A stretch of DNA of 63,226 nt from contig JAIXXF010000021.1 of NCBI GenBank assembly GCA_027490925.1, positions 1 to 63,226 of the forward strand, read 5' to 3'. Below, in pieces: positions 35,150 through 44,730 of this stretch. The position numbers and the translations under genes are program-made. The DNA comes from Comamonadaceae bacterium. GTDB lineage: Bacteria; Pseudomonadota; Gammaproteobacteria; Burkholderiales; Burkholderiaceae_C. The notes below the pieces were generated by a model. The model was not told where the DNA came from. It saw nothing but the letters and a program-made list of their open reading frames with translations, and searched no databases. How positions within the stretch are numbered: the stretch's first letter is position 1; every line of letters starts with the position of its first letter.

Positions 35150-35826
35150 AAGTTGGATTTATGAAGGCCCCTGTCATTCGTCCCATCACCAAGCACACGA
35201 GAAAGCACACCACGGGTGTTTCGCTGGTGGAGGTCATGGTGGCCATTGTTTTGTCGGCGGTGGCGCTGCTGGCCTTGGCGGGCATGAACGCCGCCACGGT
35301 GCGTTACACCAAGATGTCTCAGTACCGAGCCACAGCGACCTTGTTGGCAACCGATTTGAGCGAGCGTGTGCGGGCGAATCGGGCTGGCATCGATGGGTAC
35401 TCGTTTTCTTCTGGCGCTGACCCGTCATTCAGCGGTCAAAAAGACGCCATCAGCTTGACCGATTCCGAGCGATGCAACTTGGCTCTTGCCGCTGCGCCCC
35501 CGCCAGCCACCCCGGCCCCGTGCCCCCCGCCGAGCGATTTGGCTGCCGCAGAATTGGCAGCTTTGGATTTCAAACACTGGCGCGTGCTGGTAAGAGATCA
35601 GCTGCCCCAAGGTTCGGTTTATGTGTCGCGCGACACCGCTGCTCCTACGGCCATGAACCTTTGGGTGGCTTGGCGTGATCCCAATCTGCGGCCGAATGAA
35701 GCCCCTCGTCGTCCCACATCGTCGTCGGGCGACTCCGCTCAGAGGACAGAGTGCCCCGCTGGTTTGGCCCTGGACGCAACCGCCGACGCGGATGTGCGTT
35801 GCATCTATTTCAGGATCGCAGTATGA
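35146..35826 (+). CDS. pilV: Type IV pilus minor pilin PilV
   Basis: 226 aa. Pre-pilin leader ending KHTTG, then VSLVEVMVAIVLSAVALLALAGM with Glu at +5 (here +1 is Val). After the helix, a PilV-like globular part with SERVRANRAGIDGY, a proline-rich segment (PPPATPAPCPPPSD), and DFKHWRVLVRDQLPQG. Forms the minor-pilin priming complex with PilW, PilX and PilY1. ATG 35146 overlaps the fimT stop; an alternative ATG 35161 gives a shorter leader. Its stop overlaps the pilW ATG. Confidence 0.87.
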   Translation: MKVGFMKAPVIRPITKHTRKHTTGVSLVEVMVAIVLSAVALLALAGMNAATVRYTKMSQYRATATLLATDLSERVRANRAGIDGYSFSSGADPSFSGQKDAISLTDSERCNLALAAAPPPATPAPCPPPSDLAAAELAALDFKHWRVLVRDQLPQGSVYVSRDTAAPTAMNLWVAWRDPNLRPNEAPRRPTSSSGDSAQRTECPAGLALDATADADVRCIYFRIAV

Positions 35827-36893
35827 AATCTGGTGTCAGTCGTCACGACGCGCGTGGTGTGGCGATCTTGGAGTTGATGCTCGCGCTTGTGATTGGGCTC
35901 GTGGTGGTTGGTGCTGTTCTCGTGACCTTTTTGGGCTCGGGTCGAACGAGTGCTGCTCAAAACGCCTACAGTCAGATGAATGACGATGCCCAGATTGCAT
36001 TGAATATCTTGACCCGCGATTTGCAATTGGCGGGCTATGCACAACCCACTGGCGTGAGCAACGGCAAGTTCGAACGTTCTTCGTTGCTGGCGACGGCTGT
36101 GTTCGGCTGCGACTACAGATTCTCCGGTTCCATGACGGCCAGCACGGCGGTGTGCCCAACCGCCCAGCCCACCTCTGCGTTGGAAAACATGCCGTCGATC
36201 CAAATCGTGTATGAGGCCGACACAGTCAACACACCCCCGAGTTCCCAGAACAAACCGACAGACTGCCTTGGCCGAGGTCTTGACGCCCCTGTGAGCGGTG
36301 CGTCTTACCCGATCGCCGTCAATCGGTACTACGTTTCCGCCAAGGGCAATGACCCCACCAAGCGCCGAGAGCTTTATTGCGCCAGCAACGGCGGTACCCC
36401 TCAGCCTATCGTGGAGAACGTCGAAAGCATTCAGTTCTGGTACGGAATGGGCGCAACGGACAACCCGAAGCGGGTCGCCAGGTACTTGTCTGCTTCCGAC
36501 GTCACCATGATGGCGCTTGGTGGCGGGGCGCGCGGTACCGACATTGGTTTATCGGTTGGGGGCGTTGGCCTGACAGGCACGGTGGCGGGGCTGGCCCTGC
36601 CCAGCGCAGGTCTGTCGGTGGCGGGCATCAAGTTGTCTTTGACCCCCACCGGGTCGTCCGCAGCAGATGTGACCAGCGCGTGGGACAAGGTGGTGAGCGT
36701 CCGCGTTTGTGTCGTGATGCGCAGCGCCGAGCCAATACTGACCGCTGAAGACAGCCCCACCTATCGGGACTGCAATGGAAACCTTCAGACTGGCTCTGTG
36801 CCCGCGCCGAGCCCGGCCGATCCCACCGACAGCCGCTACCTGCGCCGCGCGTATTTCACAACTGTGAGTCTGCGCAATAAGACGGACTTCTGA
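35823..36893 (+). CDS. pilW: Type IV pilus minor pilin PilW
   Basis: 356 aa. Leader MKSGVSRHDARG, then VAILELMLALVIGLVVVGAVL with Glu +5, followed by PilW-family features: SQMNDDAQIALNILTRDLQLAGY, a long disulfide-prone globular domain, and the C-terminal TDSRYLRRAYFTTVSLRNK. A glycine-rich stretch around 225-265 (ALGGGARGTDIGLSVGGVG) is unusual. Start overlaps the pilV stop (ATGA), and pilX begins 2 bp after its stop. Confidence 0.88.
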   Translation: MKSGVSRHDARGVAILELMLALVIGLVVVGAVLVTFLGSGRTSAAQNAYSQMNDDAQIALNILTRDLQLAGYAQPTGVSNGKFERSSLLATAVFGCDYRFSGSMTASTAVCPTAQPTSALENMPSIQIVYEADTVNTPPSSQNKPTDCLGRGLDAPVSGASYPIAVNRYYVSAKGNDPTKRRELYCASNGGTPQPIVENVESIQFWYGMGATDNPKRVARYLSASDVTMMALGGGARGTDIGLSVGGVGLTGTVAGLALPSAGLSVAGIKLSLTPTGSSAADVTSAWDKVVSVRVCVVMRSAEPILTAEDSPTYRDCNGNLQTGSVPAPSPADPTDSRYLRRAYFTTVSLRNKTDF

Positions 36894-36895
36894 AC

Positions 36896-37519
36896 ATGGG
36901 CCAACTCAGCAACCCAATTCGGTCCCAAAACCACAAGACCCAGCGAGGCGTGTCCATGATCGTCGTTTTGGTGATGCTGGTGATCATTGCACTGACCTCT
37001 ACAGCCGCGATTCGGAACACGACTTCAGGGGAACGCCTCACCAATAACCTGCGTGCGACCAATGTGGCCCAACAGTATGCGGAGGCTGCACTCAGGTTTT
37101 GCGAAAGCGAATTGGCCAAACCGGATGGGGCCAGGACGGTTGCGAACCTCAAGAATGCCAATCTGGGTGCAGCGATGCCATACGACGCGGCGACTGGCGT
37201 CAATTCAAGCGATGGTGTGTGGAGAACGACACAGGTTTGGCTTCGAACCAGGACCACTCCACCATACGTTGTAGAGGTACCACTTGCTCAAATCGTTTCG
37301 GACAAAAGCGGGGCTTCGGCGGGTTCAGAGAGCAGTTCATTCAAGCCAGCCACGCCCCCTGAATGTCTCGCAGAAATCCGCGAGGTACCCAATGGAAAGG
37401 CATACCTGATCACTGCGCGAGGCTTCAGCCCCGACTACCGCAGAAACACAACCACGGGAGAGACCACCCAAGGCTCTGTGGTGTGGCTTCAGTCCAACCT
37501 GTTAACGGCCAACCTGTGA
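36896..37519 (+). CDS. pilX: Type IV pilus minor pilin PilX
   Basis: 207 aa. PilX_N-type leader QNHKTQRG then VSMIVVLVMLVIIALTSTAA. The residue at +5 is Val, not Glu, as is usual for PilX/GspK-type tip subunits. RNTTSGERLTNNLRATNVAQQYAEAALRFCE is the conserved post-helix segment (key part ERLTNNLRA). Predicted tip-proximal subunit of the pilus initiation complex. ATG 36896 starts right after pilW; pilY1 follows after 6 bp. Confidence 0.86.
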   Translation: MGQLSNPIRSQNHKTQRGVSMIVVLVMLVIIALTSTAAIRNTTSGERLTNNLRATNVAQQYAEAALRFCESELAKPDGARTVANLKNANLGAAMPYDAATGVNSSDGVWRTTQVWLRTRTTPPYVVEVPLAQIVSDKSGASAGSESSSFKPATPPECLAEIREVPNGKAYLITARGFSPDYRRNTTTGETTQGSVVWLQSNLLTANL

Positions 37520-37525
37520 GGCAGC

Positions 37526-40500
37526 ATGCGCACATCTCCAACTTTGACCCTCTTGAACCGCCAATGGCGCTATGCCCTGTGCTGCGCCACCATGCTCGCA
37601 GTGGGCGGTTCGGTGTGGGCACAAGCCCCGTCACAAAAACCCTTGCTGAGCCGCGACGGTGGAGGGGTTAAGCCCAACATCGTTCTGACGTTGGACGATT
37701 CCGGCTCGATGCGCTTTCAGCACATGCCGGAGGACACAGTCCGCGTCGGCACCTTTTCGGTCCCTAGTCCAGTTGGCAGCTTTTCCGTGCGAATGGACCC
37801 AGGCGATAGGAACGAGGACGCCAGTTCGGCGGTGTTACCGGATTTTTTTGTTGGGACGATCGCAGGTGAACCCGGTTCTGGCAACTACCGGCAACGCATG
37901 ATGCGATCGCCCGACACCAATACCATCTACTACAACCCTGAAGTCCGCTACCGGCCTTGGCTCAAAGCGGACGGAACACGCTACCCGCAGTTCAATCCCA
38001 ACGCCGCACCTTTGAGTCCTGTCAGCACGAGGACAGTTGATCTGGTCAAAAGCTCAGATGTTGTTCGGACCACCTGGTGTTTTAGCGGCAACAGCAGCAG
38101 CGGTTGCGCGAACGACGACAGGAGATACGCGCCGGGGCTTTATTACCGACTTGACAGGGACAGCAATAAAAATTTCAAGAACCCTCTAATTGCTTCCAAT
38201 TACCTAGAGTTCGATATCAACGGCAGCGACTCAACACAGTTCATAAAACACCCAGCCAGAACCGATTGCATTTCAAACTACTGCACCCGTGACGAAGAAC
38301 GACAAAACTTCGCCAACTGGTTCACCTACTACCGCTCTCGTATTCTGTTGACCAAAGCAGCGGTGTCTGAAGCGTTCGGTAATCTGACCGATTCTTACCG
38401 CATCGGTTATGGGTCTATCAATCAGATCAACAGCACCGTGCTGGGTCTTCCAGTGCCAGTGGACGGCATTGCCGTCAACACCCTGGTGTCAGGTGTGCGC
38501 GACTTCAACACCAATCAAAAGGGACGTCTCTACGACTGGCTACAAGCCTTGCCAGCATTGGGAGGTACCCCATTGCGCCGCGCCATGCAGGACGTAGGCA
38601 ACTACTACTCGTCCAACAGCACGATTGGGCCTTGGAGCGATTCGCCCGGAGGTATCGCCGTGCCACTGTTGGGCAGTTCAGACCACAAGACCTGCCGCCG
38701 TGCGTACAACATCATGGTCACTGATGGATACTGGAACGATTCAGTGGGTTCTGACGGACTGACTTCTGTTGGCAATCAGGACGGCACCTTAGGTACCAGG
38801 TTGGTCAGCCAAACCACGCCGCCGCAAAGTTACACCTACTCCCCCAGCCGGCCCTACCAAGACGCCACGAGAGACCTGTTGGCTGACTACGCCATGCGGT
38901 ACTGGAAACAAGACTTGCGGCCAGACTTGGGAAACCGAGTGGTGGCGTCGTCGTCGAATCCAGCGTTCTGGCAGCACATGGTCAACTTCACCGTCGGCCT
39001 GGGCGTGACCGGTACCCTCAATCCCGACACAGACCTGCCCGCCCTGTTGTCTGGCGCCAAGACCTGGGGGCCCGACAAGATCGACGACCTTTGGCACGCC
39101 GCCGTCAACAGCCGCGGACAATTCTTCAGCGCCAAAGACCCGTCTGAGCTGGCATCAGCGATCCGCTTGTCGGTTGGACAAGCCCTGGAGCGAGAACTTC
39201 GCGAAGCGGGTGCCACCACCGCGTCGAACATTCTCAAAATCGGTAACAGAAAGTATGTTCCCTCTTACACCACCGGTCGCTGGTTTGGCGATGTGGAGGC
39301 GTTCGATCTGGACGAGAAGGGGGAAGTACTCACAAGGGTGTGGTCGGCCAAGTCGAAAATGCCGCTCTGGTCAGACCGCAACATCGTCACCTGGGATTCT
39401 GAAAGCTCGACCGCCAAGCGGTTCAGCTGGGATGCGATGACCACTTCGATGCGCAGTGCCCTTGGGTCAGTAGCCAGTACGCAGCAAGCCAATTTCGTCA
39501 ACTACCTGCGGGGCGATCAAAGCCAAGAAGGTGATGACAAGCCCTTTCGCGAGCGGCCCAGCTTGCTGGGTGACTTCATCAATTCCAACCCAGTCTTGAT
39601 CGGGGAGGGCGTTGACATGGGGTACAGCAACCTGCCCACGATCGGGGCCACCTATGGCGCCTACCGAACAACCAAAGCCAGCCGCGCTGGCGCCCTGTTT
39701 GTGGGCGCAAACGACGGCATGCTGCATGCGTTCAGAGACATCACTGGCTCGACATCGGTTGACAATGGCAAAGAGATTTTTGCCTTCGTTCCGCGAACGG
39801 TGTACCCAAACTTGTACAAACTGACCGACAAAGCCTACGGAATAGACACCGCAGACCTGTTTCACCAGTTTTTCGTCAACGGACCTTTGAAAGAATCGGA
39901 CGCTTACGTCAGACCTCCCGGCACCTCTGCCAGCGCTGCCGCGGCGTGGAGAAATTATCTGCTCGGCTCCTTGGGGGCGGGCGGTCGTGCGGTGTTTGCT
40001 TTGGACGTGACCGACACCAGCAGCCTTGGCGTACAAAATGTGATGTGGGAGTTTTCCAACTCGAACGATGGCGACATGGGGTACGTGCTCTCGCCGATCG
40101 AGACCGGGGTTCTCCCGAACGGTCAATGGGTTGCCGTCTTTGGCAATGGGTACGCGAGCGATGCAGGCCGGGCGGTGCTTTATGTCCTTGATCTGCGCAA
40201 CGGTACGGCGCAAAAGCTGGTGGTGGACACGTCCGGTGCAAACGGTTTGGGCGGCGTCGCCGTTCAGCGCAATGCGAACGGCGAGATCACTGGTCTCTAC
40301 GCTGGCGACTTGAAGGGCAGGTTGTGGAAGTTTGACTACAGTGCCGCCGCCGCCAGCAAGTTTGCTCTGACGCCCGGAGGCGCCTTTTTTTCCGCAACCA
40401 GCAGTGCGGGCGTGGCGCAGCCCATCACCCAGCCACCGATTCTGTATAGCCACCCGCAAGGCGGCAAAGTCGTGGTGTTTGGTACTGGACAGTTGATCAC

Positions 40501-41146
40501 CGAAGCCGACGCCAATTCTTCGGCGATCCAGTCGATGTATGGTGTCTGGGACAAAGCTGGTGACACGGTCGCCCGGCCCATGACGCGGTCTGTACTTGCT
40601 GCTCGGTCAGTGGCAGAGGTCACCGGAGCGGATGGCGGAAAGTTCTACAGCGTGACTGGGTCGGACTCCAGCACAAGCTCCCAGCGCGGTTGGGTCGTGG
40701 ACCTCAGCAGTATTTCTGGCCTGCGGGTCATCTACCCGCCAGCCGAGGTGAACGAGGAGTTGGTGCTGATGAGTTCTGTTGCGCCCGCGAAAAACACGGC
40801 GGTATGCGAGACAAGCGCAGGGGTTGGAATCAACTTCATCCTCCAGGCCGTGAATGGAACCAATCCGAGTTATCCCATCTTTGATGTCAACGGGGACGAT
40901 TTGGTCACCGCCTCAGACACCATCGTCGCCGGGTACGGTTCAGGCGCAGACGGTGTGGATGCCATCATCTCTAGCCCGAAACGGTTGACAACGACCACCG
41001 AGGAAGACGGCCCCTGTGCCTCTGGCTTTTACCGGGCCAGTATCCAGAGCGCGACCGGCCAAAAAGTGGCGTGCTTGAAGAAGACCACCCAGGCGGTGCT
41101 GCGAGACCGCGTCTGGCGCCGCATTCTGAACCCGCCTATCCGCTGA
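37526..41146 (+). CDS. pilY1: Type IV pilus tip adhesin / assembly factor PilY1
   Basis: 1206 aa. Secreted pilus-tip protein that promotes pilus extension, adhesion and surface sensing. Signal peptide (1-~32, ending VWAQA). The mature N-terminus has a von Willebrand-like MIDAS motif LTLDDSGSMRF. The C-terminal half is the PilC/PilY β-propeller: GALFVGANDGMLHAF, KEIFAFVPRTVYPNL, NYLLGSLGAGGRAVFALDVT, WVAVFGNGYAS. Two calcium-loop-like sequences are seen: DVTDTSSLG and, nearer the end, DVNGDDLVTASD, an EF-hand-like loop. Codon use around 38050-38400 is more AT-rich than its neighbours, as is common in surface adhesins. Its TGA overlaps a possible upstream ATG of pilE. Confidence 0.93.
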   Translation: MRTSPTLTLLNRQWRYALCCATMLAVGGSVWAQAPSQKPLLSRDGGGVKPNIVLTLDDSGSMRFQHMPEDTVRVGTFSVPSPVGSFSVRMDPGDRNEDASSAVLPDFFVGTIAGEPGSGNYRQRMMRSPDTNTIYYNPEVRYRPWLKADGTRYPQFNPNAAPLSPVSTRTVDLVKSSDVVRTTWCFSGNSSSGCANDDRRYAPGLYYRLDRDSNKNFKNPLIASNYLEFDINGSDSTQFIKHPARTDCISNYCTRDEERQNFANWFTYYRSRILLTKAAVSEAFGNLTDSYRIGYGSINQINSTVLGLPVPVDGIAVNTLVSGVRDFNTNQKGRLYDWLQALPALGGTPLRRAMQDVGNYYSSNSTIGPWSDSPGGIAVPLLGSSDHKTCRRAYNIMVTDGYWNDSVGSDGLTSVGNQDGTLGTRLVSQTTPPQSYTYSPSRPYQDATRDLLADYAMRYWKQDLRPDLGNRVVASSSNPAFWQHMVNFTVGLGVTGTLNPDTDLPALLSGAKTWGPDKIDDLWHAAVNSRGQFFSAKDPSELASAIRLSVGQALERELREAGATTASNILKIGNRKYVPSYTTGRWFGDVEAFDLDEKGEVLTRVWSAKSKMPLWSDRNIVTWDSESSTAKRFSWDAMTTSMRSALGSVASTQQANFVNYLRGDQSQEGDDKPFRERPSLLGDFINSNPVLIGEGVDMGYSNLPTIGATYGAYRTTKASRAGALFVGANDGMLHAFRDITGSTSVDNGKEIFAFVPRTVYPNLYKLTDKAYGIDTADLFHQFFVNGPLKESDAYVRPPGTSASAAAAWRNYLLGSLGAGGRAVFALDVTDTSSLGVQNVMWEFSNSNDGDMGYVLSPIETGVLPNGQWVAVFGNGYASDAGRAVLYVLDLRNGTAQKLVVDTSGANGLGGVAVQRNANGEITGLYAGDLKGRLWKFDYSAAAASKFALTPGGAFFSATSSAGVAQPITQPPILYSHPQGGKVVVFGTGQLITEADANSSAIQSMYGVWDKAGDTVARPMTRSVLAARSVAEVTGADGGKFYSVTGSDSSTSSQRGWVVDLSSISGLRVIYPPAEVNEELVLMSSVAPAKNTAVCETSAGVGINFILQAVNGTNPSYPIFDVNGDDLVTASDTIVAGYGSGADGVDAIISSPKRLTTTTEEDGPCASGFYRASIQSATGQKVACLKKTTQAVLRDRVWRRILNPPIR

Positions 41147-41172
41147 TGGCTCACAAAGAAAGGGATGGGCGA

Positions 41173-41634
41173 ATGGCTATGGCAAACAGGGTCAAAACCG
41201 CTGGGCGTCGCTGGGTCGCTGGCTTCACACTCATCGAACTGATGGTGGTCGTGGCCATCGTCGCCATCTTGGCGGCCATTGCCTACCCCAGTTACACCGA
41301 GTCGGTGCGCCGCGGCAACCGTGCCGAAGCGACGGCTCTGTTATTGGAGGCGCAGCAGTACATGGAGCGCTACTACGCGGCCAACGACCAGTACGCGGTG
41401 CCGGGCACCACCAGCACGGCACCAACGCTCCCAGCCCGATTGTTGAAGATTCCTTCGGATGCGACTGCGCCGCGCTACACCCTGGCGGTGACAGCAAGCG
41501 CCAGCGCGTTCACGGTCACCGCCACGCCGTCTGGCAGCATGGCCAGCGACAAGTGCGGTGCACTCAGCATCACCAACCTGGGCGTGAAAGGGCGCAGTGC
41601 AACCGGCCCATCGGTTCAAGATTGCTGGCGCTGA
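41173..41634 (+). CDS. pilE: Type IV pilin-like protein PilE
   Basis: 153 aa from ATG 41173. Classic class III signal: basic leader ending RRWVAG, cleavage before FTLIELMVVVAIVAILAAIAYPSY with Phe +1 and Glu +5. Then SVRRGNRAEATALLLEAQQYMERYYA and a C-terminal disulfide loop (DKCGALSIT ... VQDCWR), typical of the PilE minor pilin encoded after pilY1. AGGG at 41161 is 8 bases from this ATG; ATGs at 41146 and 41179 are alternatives. Last gene of the pilus operon; convergent with nrdR. Confidence 0.9.
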   Translation: MAMANRVKTAGRRWVAGFTLIELMVVVAIVAILAAIAYPSYTESVRRGNRAEATALLLEAQQYMERYYAANDQYAVPGTTSTAPTLPARLLKIPSDATAPRYTLAVTASASAFTVTATPSGSMASDKCGALSITNLGVKGRSATGPSVQDCWR

Positions 41635-41658
41635 CCAGCCTCAATCAGCTGCTGGAGC

Positions 41659-42108
41659 TCACTGTTTGACCCGATCAACCAGCGCCTTGAACTCTTCGAT
41701 GTCCTCAAAGCTGCGGTACACCGACGCGAAGCGCACGTAGGCGACACCGTCCAGTTTTTTCAGCTCCTTCATCACCAACTCACCGAGCTTGGCGGTGGAC
41801 ACTTCCCGCAGGCCGCTGGCCAGCAGCACCCTCTCGATTCTCTGAAGGGCGCCGTCGACCTTCTCTATCCCGACAGGGCGCTTTCGGAGAGCGAGTTCCA
41901 TGGATGCACGGAGTTTGCTGCTGTCGAACTCCGTGCGGCTACCGTCTTTTTTGACCACCTGCGGCAGGGCCAGCTCGGCCCGCTCGTAAGTGGTGAATCG
42001 CTGGTCGCAGCTGTTGCAGCGGCGGCGGCGGCGGATGACGTCGTTCTCATCGGACTCACGGGTCTCAACGACCTGCGTTTCCAAATGACCACAAAACGGG
42101 CACTTCAC
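41659..42108 (-). CDS. nrdR: Transcriptional repressor NrdR
   Basis: 149 aa. Zinc-ribbon plus ATP-cone repressor of ribonucleotide reductase genes that senses dATP/ATP. N-terminal [19 protein letters not shown] and [17 protein letters not shown] give the four zinc cysteines; the ATP-cone has [19 protein letters not shown]. The start is 18 bp after the glyA stop, a glyA-nrdR operon common in Proteobacteria. No nrd gene is in this window. Confidence 0.96.
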   Translation of the reverse strand: MKCPFCGHLETQVVETRESDENDVIRRRRRCNSCDQRFTTYERAELALPQVVKKDGSRTEFDSSKLRASMELALRKRPVGIEKVDGALQRIERVLLASGLREVSTAKLGELVMKELKKLDGVAYVRFASVYRSFEDIEEFKALVDRVKQ

Positions 42109-42126
42109 CGCGTCACCCGCGCTGTT

Positions 42127-43371
42127 TCAGCGGTAAACCGGGAAGCGGGCGGTCAGAGCGTTGACCTTGGCGCGCACCGCCGAGATGTTGGCCTCGTCGC
42201 GCGGGTTGTCCAGCACGTCGGCGATCAGGTTCGCGGTGAGGCGGGCTTCTTCGTCTTTGAAGCCGCGGGTGGTCATGGCGGGCGTGCCGATGCGGACCCC
42301 GCTCGTGACCATCGGTTTTTCGGGGTCGTTGGGGATGGCGTTCTTGTTGATGGTCATGTGGGCGCTGCCCAGCACGGCTTCGGCCTCTTTGCCGGTGATG
42401 CCTTTGGCGCGGAGGTCCACCAGCATCACATGGCTTTCGGTGCGGCCACTGACGATGCGCAGGCCGCGCTGAGTCAGTGTTTCTGCCACGATTTGCGCGT
42501 TTTTGACCACCTGTTGTTGGTAGGTCTTGAACTCGGGCGTCAGCGCCTCCTTGAAGGCCACGGCCTTGGCCGCGATCACGTGCATCAATGGTCCGCCTTG
42601 AAGGCCTGGGAAGATGGCGCTGTTGATGGCTTTCTCATGCTGTGCTTTCATCAGAATGATGCCGCCACGAGGGCCTCTCAGGCTTTTGTGGGTGGTGGAG
42701 GTCACCACGTCGGCGAAAGGCACGGGGTTGGGGTAGACGCCTGCAGCGATCAAGCCAGAGTAGTGGGCCATGTCGACCATGAAGACCGCGCCCACGTCCT
42801 TGGCCACTTTGGCGAAACGCTCGAAATCGATGTGCAGGCTGTAGGCCGAAGCGCCAGCGATGATGAGCTTTGGCTTGGTCTCATGCGCCTTGCGCTCCAT
42901 GGCGTCGTAGTCGATCTCTTCCTTGTCGTTCAACCCATAACTGACCGCGTTGAACCACTTCCCGCTCATGTTGAGCGCCATGCCGTGGGTCAGGTGACCG
43001 CCTTCGGCCAGGCTCATGCCGAGGATGGTGTCGCCAGGTTTCAGGAAGGCCAAGAAAACGGCTTCGTTGGCGGAGGCGCCGCAATGGGGTTGGACGTTGG
43101 CCGCATCCGCGCCGTAAAGTTGCTTGACGCGGTCGATGGCGAGCTGCTCGGCCACGTCCACGTGCTCACAGCCACCGTAATAGCGCTTGCCGGGGTAGCC
43201 CTCAGCGTACTTGTTGGTGAGCTGGGTGCCTTGGGCCGCCATGACGGCCGGGGAGGCGTAGTTCTCGCTGGCGATCAGCTCGATGTGGTGCTCTTGGCGC
43301 GCGTTTTCCGCCACGATGGCGGCCCACAGTTCGGGGTCGGTTTGCTCGATGAGGTGGTTGCGGTGGTACAT
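42127..43371 (-). CDS. glyA: Serine hydroxymethyltransferase
   Basis: 414 aa. PLP enzyme converting serine plus THF to glycine plus 5,10-methylene-THF. Conserved [58 protein letters not shown] and the PLP lysine in [14 protein letters not shown] (about residue 227). Cytosolic. The 231-bp upstream region ends in a perfect palindrome 25-41 bp before the ATG that could serve as an operator or leader hairpin. No glycine riboswitch architecture was recognised. Confidence 0.96.
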   Translation of the reverse strand: MYHRNHLIEQTDPELWAAIVAENARQEHHIELIASENYASPAVMAAQGTQLTNKYAEGYPGKRYYGGCEHVDVAEQLAIDRVKQLYGADAANVQPHCGASANEAVFLAFLKPGDTILGMSLAEGGHLTHGMALNMSGKWFNAVSYGLNDKEEIDYDAMERKAHETKPKLIIAGASAYSLHIDFERFAKVAKDVGAVFMVDMAHYSGLIAAGVYPNPVPFADVVTSTTHKSLRGPRGGIILMKAQHEKAINSAIFPGLQGGPLMHVIAAKAVAFKEALTPEFKTYQQQVVKNAQIVAETLTQRGLRIVSGRTESHVMLVDLRAKGITGKEAEAVLGSAHMTINKNAIPNDPEKPMVTSGVRIGTPAMTTRGFKDEEARLTANLIADVLDNPRDEANISAVRAKVNALTARFPVYR

Positions 43372-43395
43372 GCTGGCAGTCCTGTAGAACGTGGT

Positions 43396-43412
43396 CCTTG
43401 TGAGTCACAAGG
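43396..43412. promoter_or_regulatory. Perfect palindrome in the glyA leader
   Basis: CCTTGTGA-G-TCACAAGG: two 8-bp arms around one base, 25 bp upstream of the glyA ATG. It may be an operator or, in RNA, a tight hairpin near the ribosome binding site. It does not match the MetR or PurR consensus as I know them. Confidence 0.45.
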
Positions 43413-43602
43413 GCTGCCCAGGCGAACGGCTGAACGCCAAACCACTCCGGTGGCCGGCGGTGCGCTTCCCAGTGGTGTCCCACGTCAGCCCCTGCGCCCA
43501 AAATGGGTGGGGCCTATCGCCAGTTGCGCACAGCCGAAGTGTATCCGAGCCGATGGGCATCTGGGCCAGCGGCTGCAGGGTATTCCCTCTGCGGGCCGGG
43601 GA

Positions 43603-44730
43603 TCAAGAAACCCGGCCGCTGGCTGTGGTGTTGGCGTTGCGGGTTTTGTCGGCTGCCGCAGGTTTGGTGGTTGTCGCCGGGGCGGGTGCCACCATCATGA
43701 AGGGCGCGATCGCGTCCGGGATGCCGCGGGCGTTCACCCCGTTGGGATTGGCCTTGAATATGCGAGGCTCGACGACCTCGGTCGGGGGCTTTGATGCCGC
43801 AGACGATTTGACGGCGGGAGCTGACGGGGATGCACTTGCCACCGTGATGACCGCGCTGTCGGGTGCTTTGTTGGATTTGGCGCCTTGACCGTTGGCGTTG
43901 CCCGTGGACGGCGCGACCGCAGCCGGTGTGGGGGTGGTGACAGGGTTGGGCTTGTTGCCTGTGCCCACGGCTGCGACCTTGGCCGGTGTATTGGGGGTGG
44001 GCGGGTTCGGTGCGGGCTTTCGGTCGGCCACCTGCTGGAGCCGATTGAATTCAGCCATCACTTTGTTGACGTAGCCGCCGTCGCTGATGTCGGGCGTGGC
44101 GCCCACGTAACAGCGCAGTCCACCCTCGACGGAGCCTCGCCGCGTGATGCAGTCGTCCAACACGCGCGCGCCGACCCTAAGGTTGGTCACCGGGTCAAAG
44201 GCGGCGTGAACCCCGCCAAAGCCGTCGTATTTGTCCGAGTGGACGCGGGTCATGACCTGCATCAAACCTTGGGCACCCATGTTGCTTTGGGCAAAAGGGT
44301 TGAAGCCGGACTCGATCGCCATGATGGCCAAAAGCAAAATGGGGTCGACATCGGCTTTGTCGGCGATTTGGTAGGCCTCGGCCACCAGTGCCGCCAATGG
44401 CTCAGGCGCAACCCGGTACTTGGTGCTCAGCCAGTAAGTCACCGCAGCTTGCTGGCGCGGCAGGTCTTTCGGGTCAGCGGCGGTCGCGCGCCCCACGGCG
44501 TCGGCCCGGGTGTTCATACCAACCAGCTGGAACTGGCGCTGGTGCAACCAGGCGGCTGCCTTGGATTCCAAACTGCGGCGCACCTCGGGTTGCGCCGCCA
44601 GACCGATGACCAGCGAGGCGAGCGCCACGCCCAATAAGGCGAAGCCGTTGTGGCTGGCTTTGACGACCACGCGACCCCAATGGGAGGCGGTCAGAAGAAT
44701 TCTTTTCCAAACATCGACAGGCGCTGTCAT
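43603..44730 (-). CDS. Membrane-anchored lytic transglycosylase (SLT domain)
   Basis: 375 aa. One N-terminal membrane segment (~28-46, NGFALLGVALASLVIGLAA), then an SLT_1/goose-lysozyme-type domain: PILLLAIMAIESGFNPFAQ with the catalytic Glu, GAQGLMQVMTRVHSDKY, NLRVGARVLDDCI and LRCYVGA. It probably cleaves peptidoglycan from the periplasmic face of the inner membrane. Residues ~240-375 are Pro/Ala/Thr/Ser-rich without a recognisable fold, although SAASKPPTEVVEPRIF interrupts the pattern. A GC hairpin (43594-43617) spans the stop codon. Divergent from the DUF748 gene. Confidence 0.85.
   Translation of the reverse strand: MTAPVDVWKRILLTASHWGRVVVKASHNGFALLGVALASLVIGLAAQPEVRRSLESKAAAWLHQRQFQLVGMNTRADAVGRATAADPKDLPRQQAAVTYWLSTKYRVAPEPLAALVAEAYQIADKADVDPILLLAIMAIESGFNPFAQSNMGAQGLMQVMTRVHSDKYDGFGGVHAAFDPVTNLRVGARVLDDCITRRGSVEGGLRCYVGATPDISDGGYVNKVMAEFNRLQQVADRKPAPNPPTPNTPAKVAAVGTGNKPNPVTTPTPAAVAPSTGNANGQGAKSNKAPDSAVITVASASPSAPAVKSSAASKPPTEVVEPRIFKANPNGVNARGIPDAIAPFMMVAPAPATTTKPAAADKTRNANTTASGRVS

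Noticed and set aside
43372-43602. Glycine or THF riboswitch upstream of glyA
   Set aside because: No paired aptamer architecture could be assembled; only the short palindrome stands out.
43594-43617. GC hairpin at the end of the SLT gene as a terminator
   Set aside because: The stem encloses the stop codon and no T run follows on the minus strand.
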